DNA of 50,000 nucleotides from Glandiceps talaboti (Eukaryota > Hemichordata > Enteropneusta > Spengelidae): positions 13,417,822 to 13,467,821 of the forward strand of contig NC_135570.1 in assembly GCF_964340395.1 (NCBI RefSeq), in the 5' to 3' direction. This document shows positions 12,687 to 24,211 of the stretch, piece by piece. A program made the translations under genes and the position numbers. Positions within the stretch are counted from its first letter, which is position 1. Each line of letters starts with the position of its first letter. The notes under the pieces were generated by a model. It was not told the origin of the DNA. It saw only the letters and a program-made list of their open reading frames with translations, and ran no database searches.

Positions 12687-15146
12687 ATGGCTGTAAACTT
12701 ACTAGAGAAGATAGACGACGAATTTTTGAGTTGTATGATATGTATGGAACGATTCAAAAGTCCTAAGACGCTTTCCTGTCTGCACACATTTTGTGCGGAT
12801 TGTCTCCAGCAGCATTATAAAAAGAATCGAATCAAACCAGGTGTATTGCAGTGTCCTGCTTGCCGTGCCGATAGTCACCTACAACAAGATGGCGTCCACA
12901 GTCTACCTGCAAACTTCTTTGTTGCCGGTTTGTGCGAAATATTCCAAGCCCAGGAGACGACTCGTGGTGGTGAATCGGTTAAAGTGATCTGCTCTGGTTG
13001 TGAAAATGATGTTATTGGTACGAGTTCTTTCTGTATGAATTGCAAGGAGTTTCTTTGTCGTATATGTGGCACGCACCACACCCGTACTAAGCACACGCGT
13101 GACCACCAGGTGGTACCTGGGAGTGAGATGGAGTGTATCGAGAAAATGGTCGAGATGCGGTCACGCTCTGCAGCTACATGCAGCATGCACGAAAATGAAA
13201 GCATCAAGCTGCATTGCGAAAACTGCAAAGTACCAGTCTGTGTTCTCTGCTCCGTCACCACACATAGAGGCCATGAATTCAATGATGCCGAGAGTGCAAC
13301 AGAGACAGCACGAACCAACATAACTCGGCTGCTGTCCCCCGCCGAACAGAAAGTATCGAAGTACCAATACTCCATCGACAGTGCCGTAGCAGCCGAAGAG
13401 ATGCTAACACAGAGTCAACACCAGGCCAAGCAAACCATCGATGAGACGACGGATAAAATGATAGCAGAGATGGCAAACCTTCTCCGACAACACGCCGAAA
13501 ACCTTAGGGGAGAAGTTGATTCTCTGTACAGCTTAAAACTAAAGGAGATCCAGAAGTACAAAGACAAAATGGAGCATGACATGGAAGGAGCAAGAAACGC
13601 CTGTGATTATTCCAGGAAAGTGGCAAAATATGGGAACGTCGCAGAAGTCCTGGCAGCTAATCAGCAATTGACGAGAAAACTAGAGTCAATCAATACTGCG
13701 TATCTGGAGCCGTTTAAAAGTGTAGAGAGGGTCGAGTTTGCTCCGAAGTCAAGACCATCTACAAGGTTCCAACAGGTTGATGTTGGCAGTGTTGGATTGG
13801 TAAGTCTGTCTGTCTGTCTGTCTGTCTGCCTCTCCTACATATTTAAAGTTATGTTAATTCATCTGTCATTGCCACAACAAGTCATGCATGATACCAAATT
13901 TTACTGTAATGTCAACTTTAAATTTATGTTCCTTATAACATGCAAACTCACGACTTCAATTGACTCTGAATATCATATCGTAGAGGTTTTTTGCATTTTG
14001 AAGACACGAAATGATAATAATATGTTTCCTACAATTGATAATTCGCATTAAATTTGTATGTATATATATAAAAAATACTAAAGCTATCTTAATTCACGTG
14101 GATTCTCATATCTTTAATTCGTTCAGGCTTTCTCATTTTTATGCGTTTTTTTTATGGGGCCAGATAGCAAGCATTTCTAGATTGTTCTAGACTAAGTTAC
14201 TTTCATATTGTCATCCAATATTTCTACGTATCTTTATGGTCATTCAAACTTATGATCAATTGTTTGTTTGTTCTCGAGCTAACTTGTTATTTAACTTATA
14301 AATACCCATGGTGCTTTGTAGTATGTTGTTACTCTGAATTCTCTGAAGCGACTCCTTCTTAAATTTGGTTCTTTGCCAAACAGTACGTTAGCTGTGATTG
14401 GTTCTCCCTCAGTTTAATGAACTGGTGTGTTGTTCGATTCGTGGGTCAATATCTGGACTCTTCAACCCTAGCGCCACATTTCTGTACAGTCAAGGAAACA
14501 ATAATGCAATTTGGCTCAGAGTTCGGGGGTCAGGCGAAGCCGCCTCCCACGAAGCATAAATTACCTGGAAACCCTGGAGTTTACCTGGTACACCCCTAAA
14601 ACAGGCCTTGTTGTTCATCATACGCATACATCCAATTTTTGTTGTCACGTGAAACTTGGTACATGTAATGAAATATCTAATTAGCTCTATCAATCACATA
14701 GTAAGAACAGTTGTCAATTGATTTCTTTGGCATAAATATCTTTTAGGTATCCGCAAACTTGGTCAATCCTATACCAACAGGACAAGGTGTGCAGTGCCCT
14801 CAGATTCCAATTAAGACAGCAGCTCGAACGGTCAGTTTTCATTCCTGTTTCTCATTATTGTGCGTTTAATAATTAAAAATATCATGTGAATTGTCAACAC
14901 GGATGTTACCAAATACATTGTTATATTTTATTTTACGAAAATCAGGCCTCCGTCAAAATAATGACGTAACAAATGGAAGTCAGATAAGATAAATGGTTTG
15001 AATTAACGATGTAAATGATTTTTTAGTTGCATACCTATAATCACCCAAAAACAAGTTGTTTTTTTGAAAAATATTCTGTTCATGTTATTTTTTGTTTTTT
15101 CTTATGACGACGATGACTATGTTGTAATTGGTGGTGGTGGTGGTGT

Positions 15147-15191
<45 letters not shown>

Positions 15192-15274
15192 TGGTAGTTT
15201 TTGGTTTGTGTTGGTGTTGGTGGTGGTGGTGGTGGTGAAGATGATGATGATGATGATGATGGTAATGATGGTGG

Positions 15275-15305
<31 letters not shown>

Positions 15306-15496
15306 AATGACACACGGTTTCGATTTCATTTGTATATGATCAGAACCAGCAGAACACGGCAGCTCCTTCTAGGAGATCAGGGGTACGACGCGTTGTTCCC
15401 GCTGCAGCAAAACCAGAGGTCCAACAAAGGCAACCTCCACAGGTACACGAAAATATTATCTGTATGACTTGTCAATATCAATGCGTACAGGCCATC

Positions 15497-15576
<80 letters not shown>

Positions 15577-16619
15577 ATGTTGTATGTATGTATGTATGTA
15601 TGTATGTATGTATGTGTATGTATGTATGTGTATGTGCGTGTGTGTGTGTGTGTGTGCAAGCATTCATGCGTGTACATATCATGTTTATCATATGTTTGAA
15701 GGTACATTTATACTCAAATTGATAGTGGTCTGATACTTGTGTATCTTGTAAAGGAAAATGGCTCAGAAGATATAGACTTTAGCAAATTTACAATGTGGAA
15801 ATAATGTTATTAAAAAACACGTTCTCATATCAGTGGACTACAGCGGACTAGGTCAGAAAGAAACAGTTATTTACATGTATACAGTGCTTCCGTGTTATGT
15901 CCATGTATGCATCCTCTCCAATAAATACCATATCATTTTGAAATACCTGGTCGATCAAACGTTGAATTTATTTTTTGTATTAATAAAACTCACAGCCAAC
16001 AGTGACATTTCTTTACTAAATTTATATATCAATGTTGTGTTAGTTGACATATGAAATCATGTATGTACTCATTTTCTGTTTTTCAGGCTAACCTCAAGCA
16101 AGGTGCTAGTGTTCCCAACACCCCTGTTGTACCTGTACAGCTACGAGTCTATGACAGAGTACGACGCGGTCCGGACTGGACATGGGGAGCACAGGTTGGT
16201 AATTTATTCATGTTGAAGATGCATCTAACATTCAGAAAAGTGTGTGGCATTAACATACATTGTTATCAGTGAAATATTTTTCGATTTTTTTTACTCATTT
16301 AAAAGTGTATCGACTTTGCCTCAAAATTTGCCAAAGTGCTAGTGAGATATAGGAGAAATGTAAATTAAATCCTGGCAAATGAAGCCAAAAAGGCGAACTA
16401 ATGTACATGGTTTCGAAAAGAAATGAATGTGGTGGTGGTGGGGGGGGGGGGGGGGGCAAACGTACGAGTATATGTATGATGTCTGTCTGTTTGTTTGTGT
16501 CCCCTTTCACTCCCTCTGTATTACTCTGTCTGCCTGGCTCTATTAAGTGGGGTAAAATCAAAAGCCCCAAATATGCACATACGTTTCGAAGTACACATAC
16601 GTGCTCTTTCTTTTCTCCC

Positions 16620-16664
<45 letters not shown>

Positions 16665-16885
16665 CAACTTGAAGTTGTGACCAATATATTGAAGAGATGA
16701 ATGTCAAAAACCAATTATTTTCTTTCATCTGCTGCCCTCTTTCCTAGGACGGTGGCGTTGGAAGTGTAGGCCGAGTGATGAGCCAAGTTGACGCAGGTGG
16801 TTGGGTGAAAGTGAAATGGGACTGTGGTTTGGAGGGCAATTATCGAATGGGGAATAGTAACAAGTACGACTTGCAGCTTGCCTAG
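12687..16885 (+). CDS. TRIM E3 ubiquitin ligase with C-terminal MIB/HERC2 domain, 5 exons
   Basis: Exons 12687-13799, 14747-14830, 15344-15442, 16087-16194 and 16748-16885 join in phase 0 throughout and give 513 residues. The ATG has a good context (ATCAACATGG). Domains in order: C3HC4 RING with C16, C19, C31, H33, C36, C39, C56, C59; a B-box 1 at about 100-142; a B-box 2 at about 163-200 ([16 protein letters not shown]); a coiled coil at about 205-340; a Pro/Gln/Arg-rich linker encoded by three small exons; and a MIB/HERC2 domain over the last ~70 residues ([46 protein letters not shown]). RING-B-box proteins are ubiquitin ligases; MIB/HERC2 domains bind substrate or partners in Mindbomb and HERC2. 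The substrate here is unknown. There is no PRY-SPRY, NHL or filamin domain. Confidence 0.9.
13801..13830 (+). repeat. TCTG microsatellite abutting a 5' splice site
   Basis: The donor of TRIM exon 1 (GTAAGTCTGTCTG) runs straight into about six TCTG units, so the donor's downstream bases belong to the repeat. Confidence 0.9.
15130..15306. repeat. GGT/AGT/GAT trinucleotide tract before TRIM exon 3
   Basis: Successive GGT, AGT, GTTGGT and GAT runs end about 40 bp before the exon 3 acceptor, leaving little room for a normal polypyrimidine tract. Frames through it encode homopolymers and are not genes. Confidence 0.95.
15498..15658. repeat. TG/TGCG/TGTA microsatellite after TRIM exon 3
   Basis: About thirty TG units, then TGCG, TGTA and TG units, starting 56 nt past the exon 3 donor. 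Confidence 0.95.
16437..16665. repeat. G-run and TCTG microsatellite in the last TRIM intron
   Basis: A run of about 17 G (16440-16456) after GGT units, and about eleven TCTG units at 16620-16665, both upstream of the final TRIM exon at 16748. Confidence 0.93.
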
Positions 16886-17059
16886 CCCCAAATTGACAGC
16901 GACGAAAAGGTAGCATGCATTCAGGAGCATGCATGGACAAGATCAACAAGTGCATGTCTCTCTATGCACAACAATGTTTTCTAAGAATGGTATATTATAT
17001 ATGAATATACAAACATCCTAAAAAACAAAGAAAAAACGTTCACACTTTACGAAAACGTG

Positions 17060-17063
<4 letters not shown>

Positions 17064-17143
<80 letters not shown>

Positions 17144-17196
17144 CGCTCTGCCAATGTGGTATAGAGCACTGTCTTAGCAGATTAACACTCACCGAG

Positions 17197-17231
<35 letters not shown>
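17064..17231. repeat. Two TA tracts
   Basis: About 40 TA units at 17064-17142 and about 15 at 17199-17231, separated by a unique 56-bp sequence. Confidence 0.97.
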
Positions 17232-17237
<6 letters not shown>

Positions 17238-18486
17238 CTGTAATCAGGTTGCATTTGGTGAAAATCTGAAAACGTTTTCAAAGAAATAATCCGTGGAAGT
17301 TAGAACTAACAATCAAAGTACAATGTGTACGTGATAATTGTTATACAGCAGGAATAAAGCGCTAAAAGAGAATTTTATAATTTTTATAAAAAAACATGAC
17401 AGCAAATAAACTGTCTTGAGATGTTTGGGATGAAAACTTACTTTCATCTAAAAAAAATATACCACTTTAGTTTGTTTTTCGTAAAGTGTGAAATATTTTT
17501 CGTTGTGTTCTAATATTTTCATTTTTACCTTTGGTGTAGTTTAGACTGAATAAATTAGTCCACTAAACAGAAAGAATGATTAAGAAAAGAAAACAGAAAG
17601 GTTTGCTATTAGGTATACGAGAGAACTGACAAATATGACTTCATTTTTTGATTAAGAAAACCCTTTCAATGAAAACTGAGTACATATGTATCGATCAATC
17701 TGTCAATAAACACTACCAACAAGCATATTGCGCATGTCAGAATATATAATTAAAAGGGAAAGTCACGTGACGAATGGATGGTAGATTAACGTTGTAAATG
17801 TGAATGGAAATCAGTTTTTAATACTTGTTTGTATTCATTAAGTCCACTTGGACATAATCTCACTGTTCTATATATCCACAGGCTTTCTAGTTATGTTACC
17901 GTTTCTGGGGACGGCGCCGTGCCGTATAAGGCAGAACACAGTATAGCAATCTGTCATATATGTATATTTAGGAATTCTGTTCTTGTATAATTCTAATTAT
18001 GTGAATGTAATCTTTTTTTAGTCTCTTTATACTATTTTTATCTTTTTGCTCGAAAAATCACCTTGACAACGCTTGTTTTTACGCCTTATTCCAGTTATCC
18101 TTTTTACAGTAATTTTAAAAAAAGTCATAAAACGGCACCACAAAATGATGGTTTCATCACCCTGTAGCACAAAATATGGCTAAGGCAACTCCATACATTC
18201 CTGAAACTTACAGTTAGCAGATTATATACTAGTTGAGCATGCAACCAACTTAATTCGTGAAACACTCGGGAAAATTACGATATTTCTTTAAAAGAAGGCA
18301 ATAATATTCAACTGCCATAGTCTTCACTTCTTGTCCAAAGGTTGTATTGGTTTAAATAGCACTTCTAGTGGCCTAAGTATAATGTCTTGTTGTTATATCT
18401 CAATTAGTCTGTAAGGTACGCCGTGATGGGGCGCCCTCACACATCGCTCAATTCGAAATATGGCGAAATCATGTGTACCGATCAAA

Positions 18487-18832
18487 TTTATTATACCTTG
18501 CACGAGCCAGGTTGAAACAAAAATATGGAATATATACTCTGGTTGTCCTACGTCACGACAACGCGTGTCTATACGTCATTGCTTCTGCTGTGTTTGAAAA
18601 ATGAGTCAAAACGTTCCAAAGTGATTGCCATTACTTCCCGCTATTTTTTATATTACTGGCAATGGTATAATTATATTATCCACTCTTTTCATTCAGCCGG
18701 AAAATACTCGTGACCGATAAGGGTACGTTGTCACAACGAGTCTAGCGACTCACAGTGACAAGGGCCCCTTAGGTCACTCGTATTTTTCTTGGCTGAACGA
18801 AGAAAAATAGTGAGGAATGATATTTAGTAAAT
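18487..18832. repeat. Dispersed repeat with terminal hairpin (copy 1)
   Basis: About 340 bp matching 46743-47075 in the same orientation: GAGCCAGGTT near one end, AATATGGAATATATACTCTGG, and a 3' part where TTTCATTCAGCCGGAAAA pairs with a later TTTTTCTTGGCTGAACGAAG around a loop with GTCTAGCGACT and AGTGACAAG. Two diverged copies show it is a mobile, non-autonomous element; its class is not clear. Confidence 0.75.
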
Positions 18833-19192
18833 ATCTAATGACAACATCGTTCTTTGAACAATTCCATTGTCAAATTTTTCAATGACAGAAGATTCTGTAG
18901 TATCAAATTTGGTCTCTTTCTGGATGGGGACGATACATGCTCATTTACCTGGGTGTCGATATTTACTATTAAGATTAAACGAAAGTCATTATACTATTGC
19001 GATATATGTTTAGTACAGGATTTTACATTATTTTCTTGGGCCTGCTTCGTCAGTATAAATATATTATAACACATTCGGGAAAAGGTAGTAGTATTTGTCA
19101 ATATATTACGCTCAAGACTGTAATTTGCAAACGAATGTCAATAAATTCATTAAATCAACAGAATATTCTCATAAGCTTGCCTATTTATGTGA

Positions 19193-19213
19193 GAGAGCGA
19201 GAGAGAGAGAGGA

Positions 19214-19262
<49 letters not shown>

Positions 19263-19370
19263 CAGACAAAGAGACAGAGACAGGGACGCATGCACAGACA
19301 CACACACAGAGTCAAAGAAAGGGTCAGAGAGGTAGAGTCAGATAGACAGAGACAGTATGAGAGGAGAGAG
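19193..19370. repeat. GA/CAGA purine tract
   Basis: Polypurine GAGAGA runs with interspersed GACAGA and ACACAC units; frames through it encode Arg/Glu runs and are not genes. Confidence 0.95.
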
Positions 19371-20562
19371 AAAGGATATATATGGACTTCTATTAGAAAC
19401 TCAAGTCTTGCTCTTTAGTGTTTGGGACAATCATTTCTTTGTTCACGTATACCTAATTGTTACTCTAATAACATAAAGCAGAGTTATATTGGTTCCACTG
19501 GTCGAATACTTCGAAATAAGGCTTTCATTACTTCAGGACAAAAAAGCAAGCTAGCTATGTTATTTACATTCGAACGTGGTTGTGGGGACAAAGCGATCAG
19601 CATATATCCGAATACTGTAGCTGGATCACCGTACCGTATCGCTAGCTAATGGGTCAAGGACAGCGTGACTTCGAGTTCAATCGCGAACAATGTATAGTTC
19701 GAGTTCTTTCAAAATTGACTTTCTGGTACCTCGCAGATAAAGTGGTTTACAGATTGAGTGAAATGACGACCGTGTGAAAAGTCAAATATCATTACATCCA
19801 TGTGTTGTACTTGTTTGAACTGTGGGGGGGGGGGGGGGCACAGATATATAATATACGCATATATTATGTAAGTAGGTAGATGTTGGTAAGCGCGCGTGCA
19901 TGTACGTGTTATTACCTTTCAAGTGTTTGTTTATAATCGAAACAGTACTGAGCCACTGTGATGTGGTATATGAGTCACATGGTAGTTAGAAAATGACAGT
20001 AAACGAGTGAATGAAATATAATATATAGAACACTGTCTGATTACTACATATCAAATATGTACGCCCAGCGGCTGGACGAATAGTCTAAACCAACGAATGT
20101 AATTATGTACCTCATGTGGCAGGAGTATATACCTTACGCAAGAATCCGTGAATCGGTGAACGCATCTTTTTTAAATGGTGAATTGGTGAATATTACGTTA
20201 TTTGTGAATACTCGTTATTTGCGAACGTGAATGTGAATACTTATAAATTAAAACGGGTAAATCATGTATTGCATAACTTTGCATGATTGAAAATTGTGAA
20301 TTTAACCTCGCCAGTCGCGACTTCTGACCCAGTTCTCTTTTAATGACCTGTGTGCTCTGATGTTTTCTTCCTCTCATCTCAACCTTTAAATACGGAGTTT
20401 TCTATTGGTTCATCACAGTGTTGTAGAGGTTGTGGGTCGCTATTATTTTGCCATTATACGTTAATTTATTCATATGAATTTGTTTGTTGGCCACTGGAGG
20501 TTATTGTTAAGGTCACACACTACATGCACTGTACTATTTGATAGAACCTACGTTCTGGGCTA

Positions 20563-20812
20563 ATAGGGAACTTGCAATTAAGACTGACGCAAAGGACTAT
20601 GGGATTATCTGTGGTTATCGTAATACCTAATCAGGAGCTACCGATAAAATAAACCTCCCACAGTGGTCAGGACAACTATGAATTGATTATTTGAGGTTAC
20701 AAACAATGTAACATTATTGTTTACAACACTATTTGATTAGTATTTATTATCACATTTCCCATGATGCAACATTCAACATGGCGGGTTTGCAAGTTCCCTA
20801 TTGAACACGCAT
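20563..20812. mobile_element. Small inverted-repeat element
   Basis: AATAGGGAACTTGCAA at the left end is matched by its reverse complement TTGCAAGTTCCCTATT at the right end, about 250 bp apart, with a non-coding AT-rich interior. This is the form of a MITE. No clear target-site duplication is visible. Confidence 0.65.
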
Positions 20813-20817
20813 TCTAA

Positions 20818-21180
20818 AATTCATCTTACAAGATATGTTCTATGGACAAAAATACCAAATTGCCATAGACACGTATGAATATCCTATATTTCAGTGTGTA
20901 CGACAGGGAAGCATTCTTTCAACAAGTCTTTTCCTAATTTATGCAAACGACCTCTTAGTTGAACGAGAACGAGAACAGTCACATGGGAGGGGTGTCGGAT
21001 GCTACATTGGTTTGCTATTTCTTGGTTCGTCTGCTGAATAGCAGATGACATTTCTGTATAAGCACCAACTCGCGATCGTTCTATATGTATGCAAATACTG
21101 TTCAACATGGAGACTAAAATTCTCAACCTCAAAATGTGTATTATTAGTTTTTGGAGACACAAAAAGAGAATGCCATCGCT
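20818..21180 (+). pseudogene. Degenerate non-LTR retrotransposon reverse-transcriptase fragment
   Basis: The reading frame from about 20818 carries the RT motif CVRQGSILSTSLFLIYANDLL, as in LINE reverse transcriptases. The frame then breaks: the catalytic Y/F-ADD motif appears in another frame as IADDIS near 21040, and a later block (STSKCVLLVFG) returns in a third. Frameshifts, stop codons and loss of both ends make it a dead fragment. It begins a few bases after the inverted-repeat element. Confidence 0.75.
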
Positions 21181-22873
21181 AAAACATATTCAACAGACAA
21201 TAATTCAAAACAGTTTGTCAAAAATGTAAGGAGACACTGACTGTTCATCTCACCATCTATATGTTGTCATGAGTTTTACAAGAAATGGTACATGCATTAG
21301 ATTGCCCTTCCCTCAACTTTCTAGTTATACTTGTACAACGTAAACTCTTGTTTATTTTCACCGTAATTCGTAAATTGTGTTTTTTTCTGTAAATCGTACT
21401 GGGGGACACCCTTGCCCAGCCGCAATATAGAATACTGTAGTTCAAACTCATGGAGTTATACAAAGTACAAATATCGAACATATTGTTGAATACAAGAAAA
21501 TAATATTCAATAACTGTGCTTTAAATTTGAGCAACAACTCCAAAGATCTCAAAGCTGATGGAATCAGTAACGCTGTACACATACACACACGTACACACAC
21601 GTACACACACACACACACAAACAAACATATACATAAATGTATTGACAATCTATAACATCGACATATTGCAGTCTAACCCGGAGTATTTAAGTCAAAGTAT
21701 CAACTTCACACATAGATAATGCAAATTACAAGCACTACAATATAATTTGATATATATAAAAACTTGTAACTTACGGTTGCTGAACTATTCACATCAGTGA
21801 CAGCGATCAACCGGACAAAATATTCATTGGCAATGCATTACCAAATCCGAGTATTTTCATCAGTCAAAGTTCAAAGTTGATATTGTCCGAGAGTGCACAC
21901 AATTCACTCTACTAGTTCAAAACCAGCAAGTTTACAATAAGCATTTATGAATATGATTGTGATGAATGTACTACTTCAAACCATGCTGACGTCAGGCACT
22001 TCATTTCCAGTCCGGATAATATGTCCGTTCTCAAGAGTACCCAGACTCGGGTCACACCTCAAAACCACCTGTTACAGTGTACTGTGAATGTGCTTGGCAG
22101 AAACTCAAAGTCAATGTGATTGGAAGAAATGAATGAAATGAAAAGAAGGAAACATCAGACTGATAATTACACGTATACGGAGAGTTCGGGATAAAGATGT
22201 TCTGCGATCCGTTAGCTAAAATGTCCATATCTCTGTGCTGTAAGTGTGACTGTGCTAGGTTTTGTCTGCTACAAAACTGCATAGACATGTTTACCTCAAA
22301 ATCCAGCCAAACGCGCCAATCGAACATGTTAATTATCTCTTTAACTAATTTGCATTTAATGTAAACAACTCAGCCACCTGGCAGTACTATAACATGATAA
22401 TTCACTACCAACTAATTTACATACAAATTAAACTCTCACTGATTTACATAAACGTGCAGATATTTTGTCTGTGGGTCAATCCTAGGTCAATGTCCAGGTT
22501 AACACACTTTCCCTAATCAGGTCACCACTTTGTGAACTGGGCTTTGCAGTAATATTGATAAAAATAGATTATATTATGAGATCACATTTAAAAACTATTT
22601 ATGTATTTCTTTGCAGTTTACTTTTTATATTCATGAAGGTGATATAATCGAAAATATCAATCGGGTTCATTCCTCAGTTTTCCTTAACAGGAAATGAACA
22701 CTGTACCTCTAAGCAGTTTCACCTTTTATCTTGTTTACCTATCACACCATTCTGTATTGTTCTGTTTGCTGTTTGGAGTCCTATGATGTACGATCAATAT
22801 TACAGTAGACACTGTAGACCAAACATGTAATACTTATTTAATCTACCACCTGTTATATTGTCATTGTTTTCAG

Positions 22874-22987
22874 GACATTTGGGATGACACTGATAATGGT
22901 GCCATAGCAACGGTGTGTGTTGACTCAACGGAATCCTCGGTCATCACTATAGAGACAGATAATAATAAAAGAGACATCGTTCAGTGA
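22874..22987 (+). other. Candidate terminal exon of unknown gene
   Basis: A pyrimidine-rich TTGTTTTCAG at 22864-22873 precedes 37 open codons and TGA (DIWDDTDNGAIATV...). If real it could be an orphan or alternative last exon: it opens in phase 0 with Asp, as does TRIM exon 5, but lies 6 kb further on and does not resemble a MIB/HERC2 half. No protein match is recognised, and an open stretch of this length occurs by chance. Confidence 0.2.
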
Positions 22988-23111
22988 TGCTTGATCTACA
23001 CCAACTGTATTTTGATGTTCACTATATTTCATTCTGTTACTTTATTTACCAAGTGAAGTAATTTAAATAGACGGTTTAAATTTCATGTTGGTAATGCCAT
23101 CGGCATGCCAT

Positions 23112-23115
23112 ATTA

Positions 23116-23190
<75 letters not shown>

Positions 23191-23233
23191 CATTATTATT
23201 AATATTATTATTATTAATAATATTATTATTATT
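23112..23233. repeat. TTA/ATT microsatellite
   Basis: About 38 ATT units with a few interruptions. Confidence 0.97.
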
Positions 23234-23829
23234 CGGATAAACTGGTTATTAAGTAGACATTCTGCCGATTAGTTTACGATGTTGTGATATTTTATTTCTG
23301 CCCATTCATTGCCACATTACTGTGTTCAAAACAAATCTCAAGATTCATTTTAATTACTTTATGACTGGAGAAAACTTTCCAGATTAATTTCGGAAATTCC
23401 GATGGCTTTCGGAAAACGTCTCTTTTGTCACATTTCAAAGCTGAAGAAAGTTTTAAACACAGAATATGTATGTCCTATGCATTTGCTAGGCAGATGTGAA
23501 CTTGGGCAAATGTGTAAGTCTCAGGTCGAAGTGATAGGCAAGTCTATTTTGCATGTTGCTATCGTGACCTGCCCAAAGAGCTTGAAATCGGCTGCAGTAC
23601 ATGATATATCGATCGTGATGTATCATACCATTAATATTCATGAGATATGCACTACTCAGACCAATCACAGCGTGGATGTTGTAGTTTCGCGGTCAACGTA
23701 CCGTGACCTTGGGTTGAATAGAATCACTTCTGTACATTGTCTCTGATTGGTGGAAAATAAAGAATAGTAATGCCATCACTTCGTTTGAGCTGTCAAGATA
23801 GATCTTACGGTACACAACTGAGCGCAAAC

Positions 23830-24157
23830 ATGGCACAGAAAATAGTTGTTATAACTGGCTGTTCGTCAGGTATTGGCCTAGCTGCAGCTGCATTATTGGG
23901 AAATCATGAAAGCAAACAGTATAAAGTATTCCCAACCATGCGAAATCTTGGCAAGAAAGAAGCATTGGAGAATGCTGTGGGGGATAATCTCAACAAGACT
24001 GCATTCATTCGAGAATTGGACGTCAGTAAGGACGAGTCGGTCAAGAGCTTTTTCAGTACTCTGTTGGAAGAGGAAGGTCGAGTAGATATTTTAAGTACGT
24101 ATGCACCATTCTGTTGTATTAATTCTGATTCAAAACGAAGGGAGTACCAAGCCCCCT

Positions 24158-24211
<54 letters not shown>

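Larger units (their letters stand above)
16886..23829. other. Repeat-rich interval between the TRIM and SDR genes
   Basis: No protein gene is supported. AATAAA at 17353-17358 could end the TRIM transcript. The interval holds TA, GA, G, CA and TTA tracts, a hairpin-bearing dispersed repeat, a small inverted-repeat element, a LINE reverse-transcriptase relic, one copy of a short dispersed repeat (about 22180-22270, minus, also at 27130-27215) and a weak candidate exon at 22874. Stretches at 17240-18480, 19300-20550, 21650-22170 and 22280-22860 show nothing I can name. Confidence 0.65.

Noticed and set aside
12875-13375. 166-codon minus-strand frame across the TRIM exon
   Set aside because: Antisense shadow of RING/B-box coding sequence.
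14417-14599. 60-codon frame in TRIM intron 1
   Set aside because: No domain, and the TRIM reading frame continues cleanly from 13799 to 14747 without it.
19095-19418. Arg/Glu-rich open frame
   Set aside because: Produced by the GA/CAGA tract; no domain and no splice context.
23402-23746. 114-codon open frame before the SDR gene
   Set aside because: No recognised domain, signal peptide or family; it lies in the likely promoter region and no evidence beyond length supports it.
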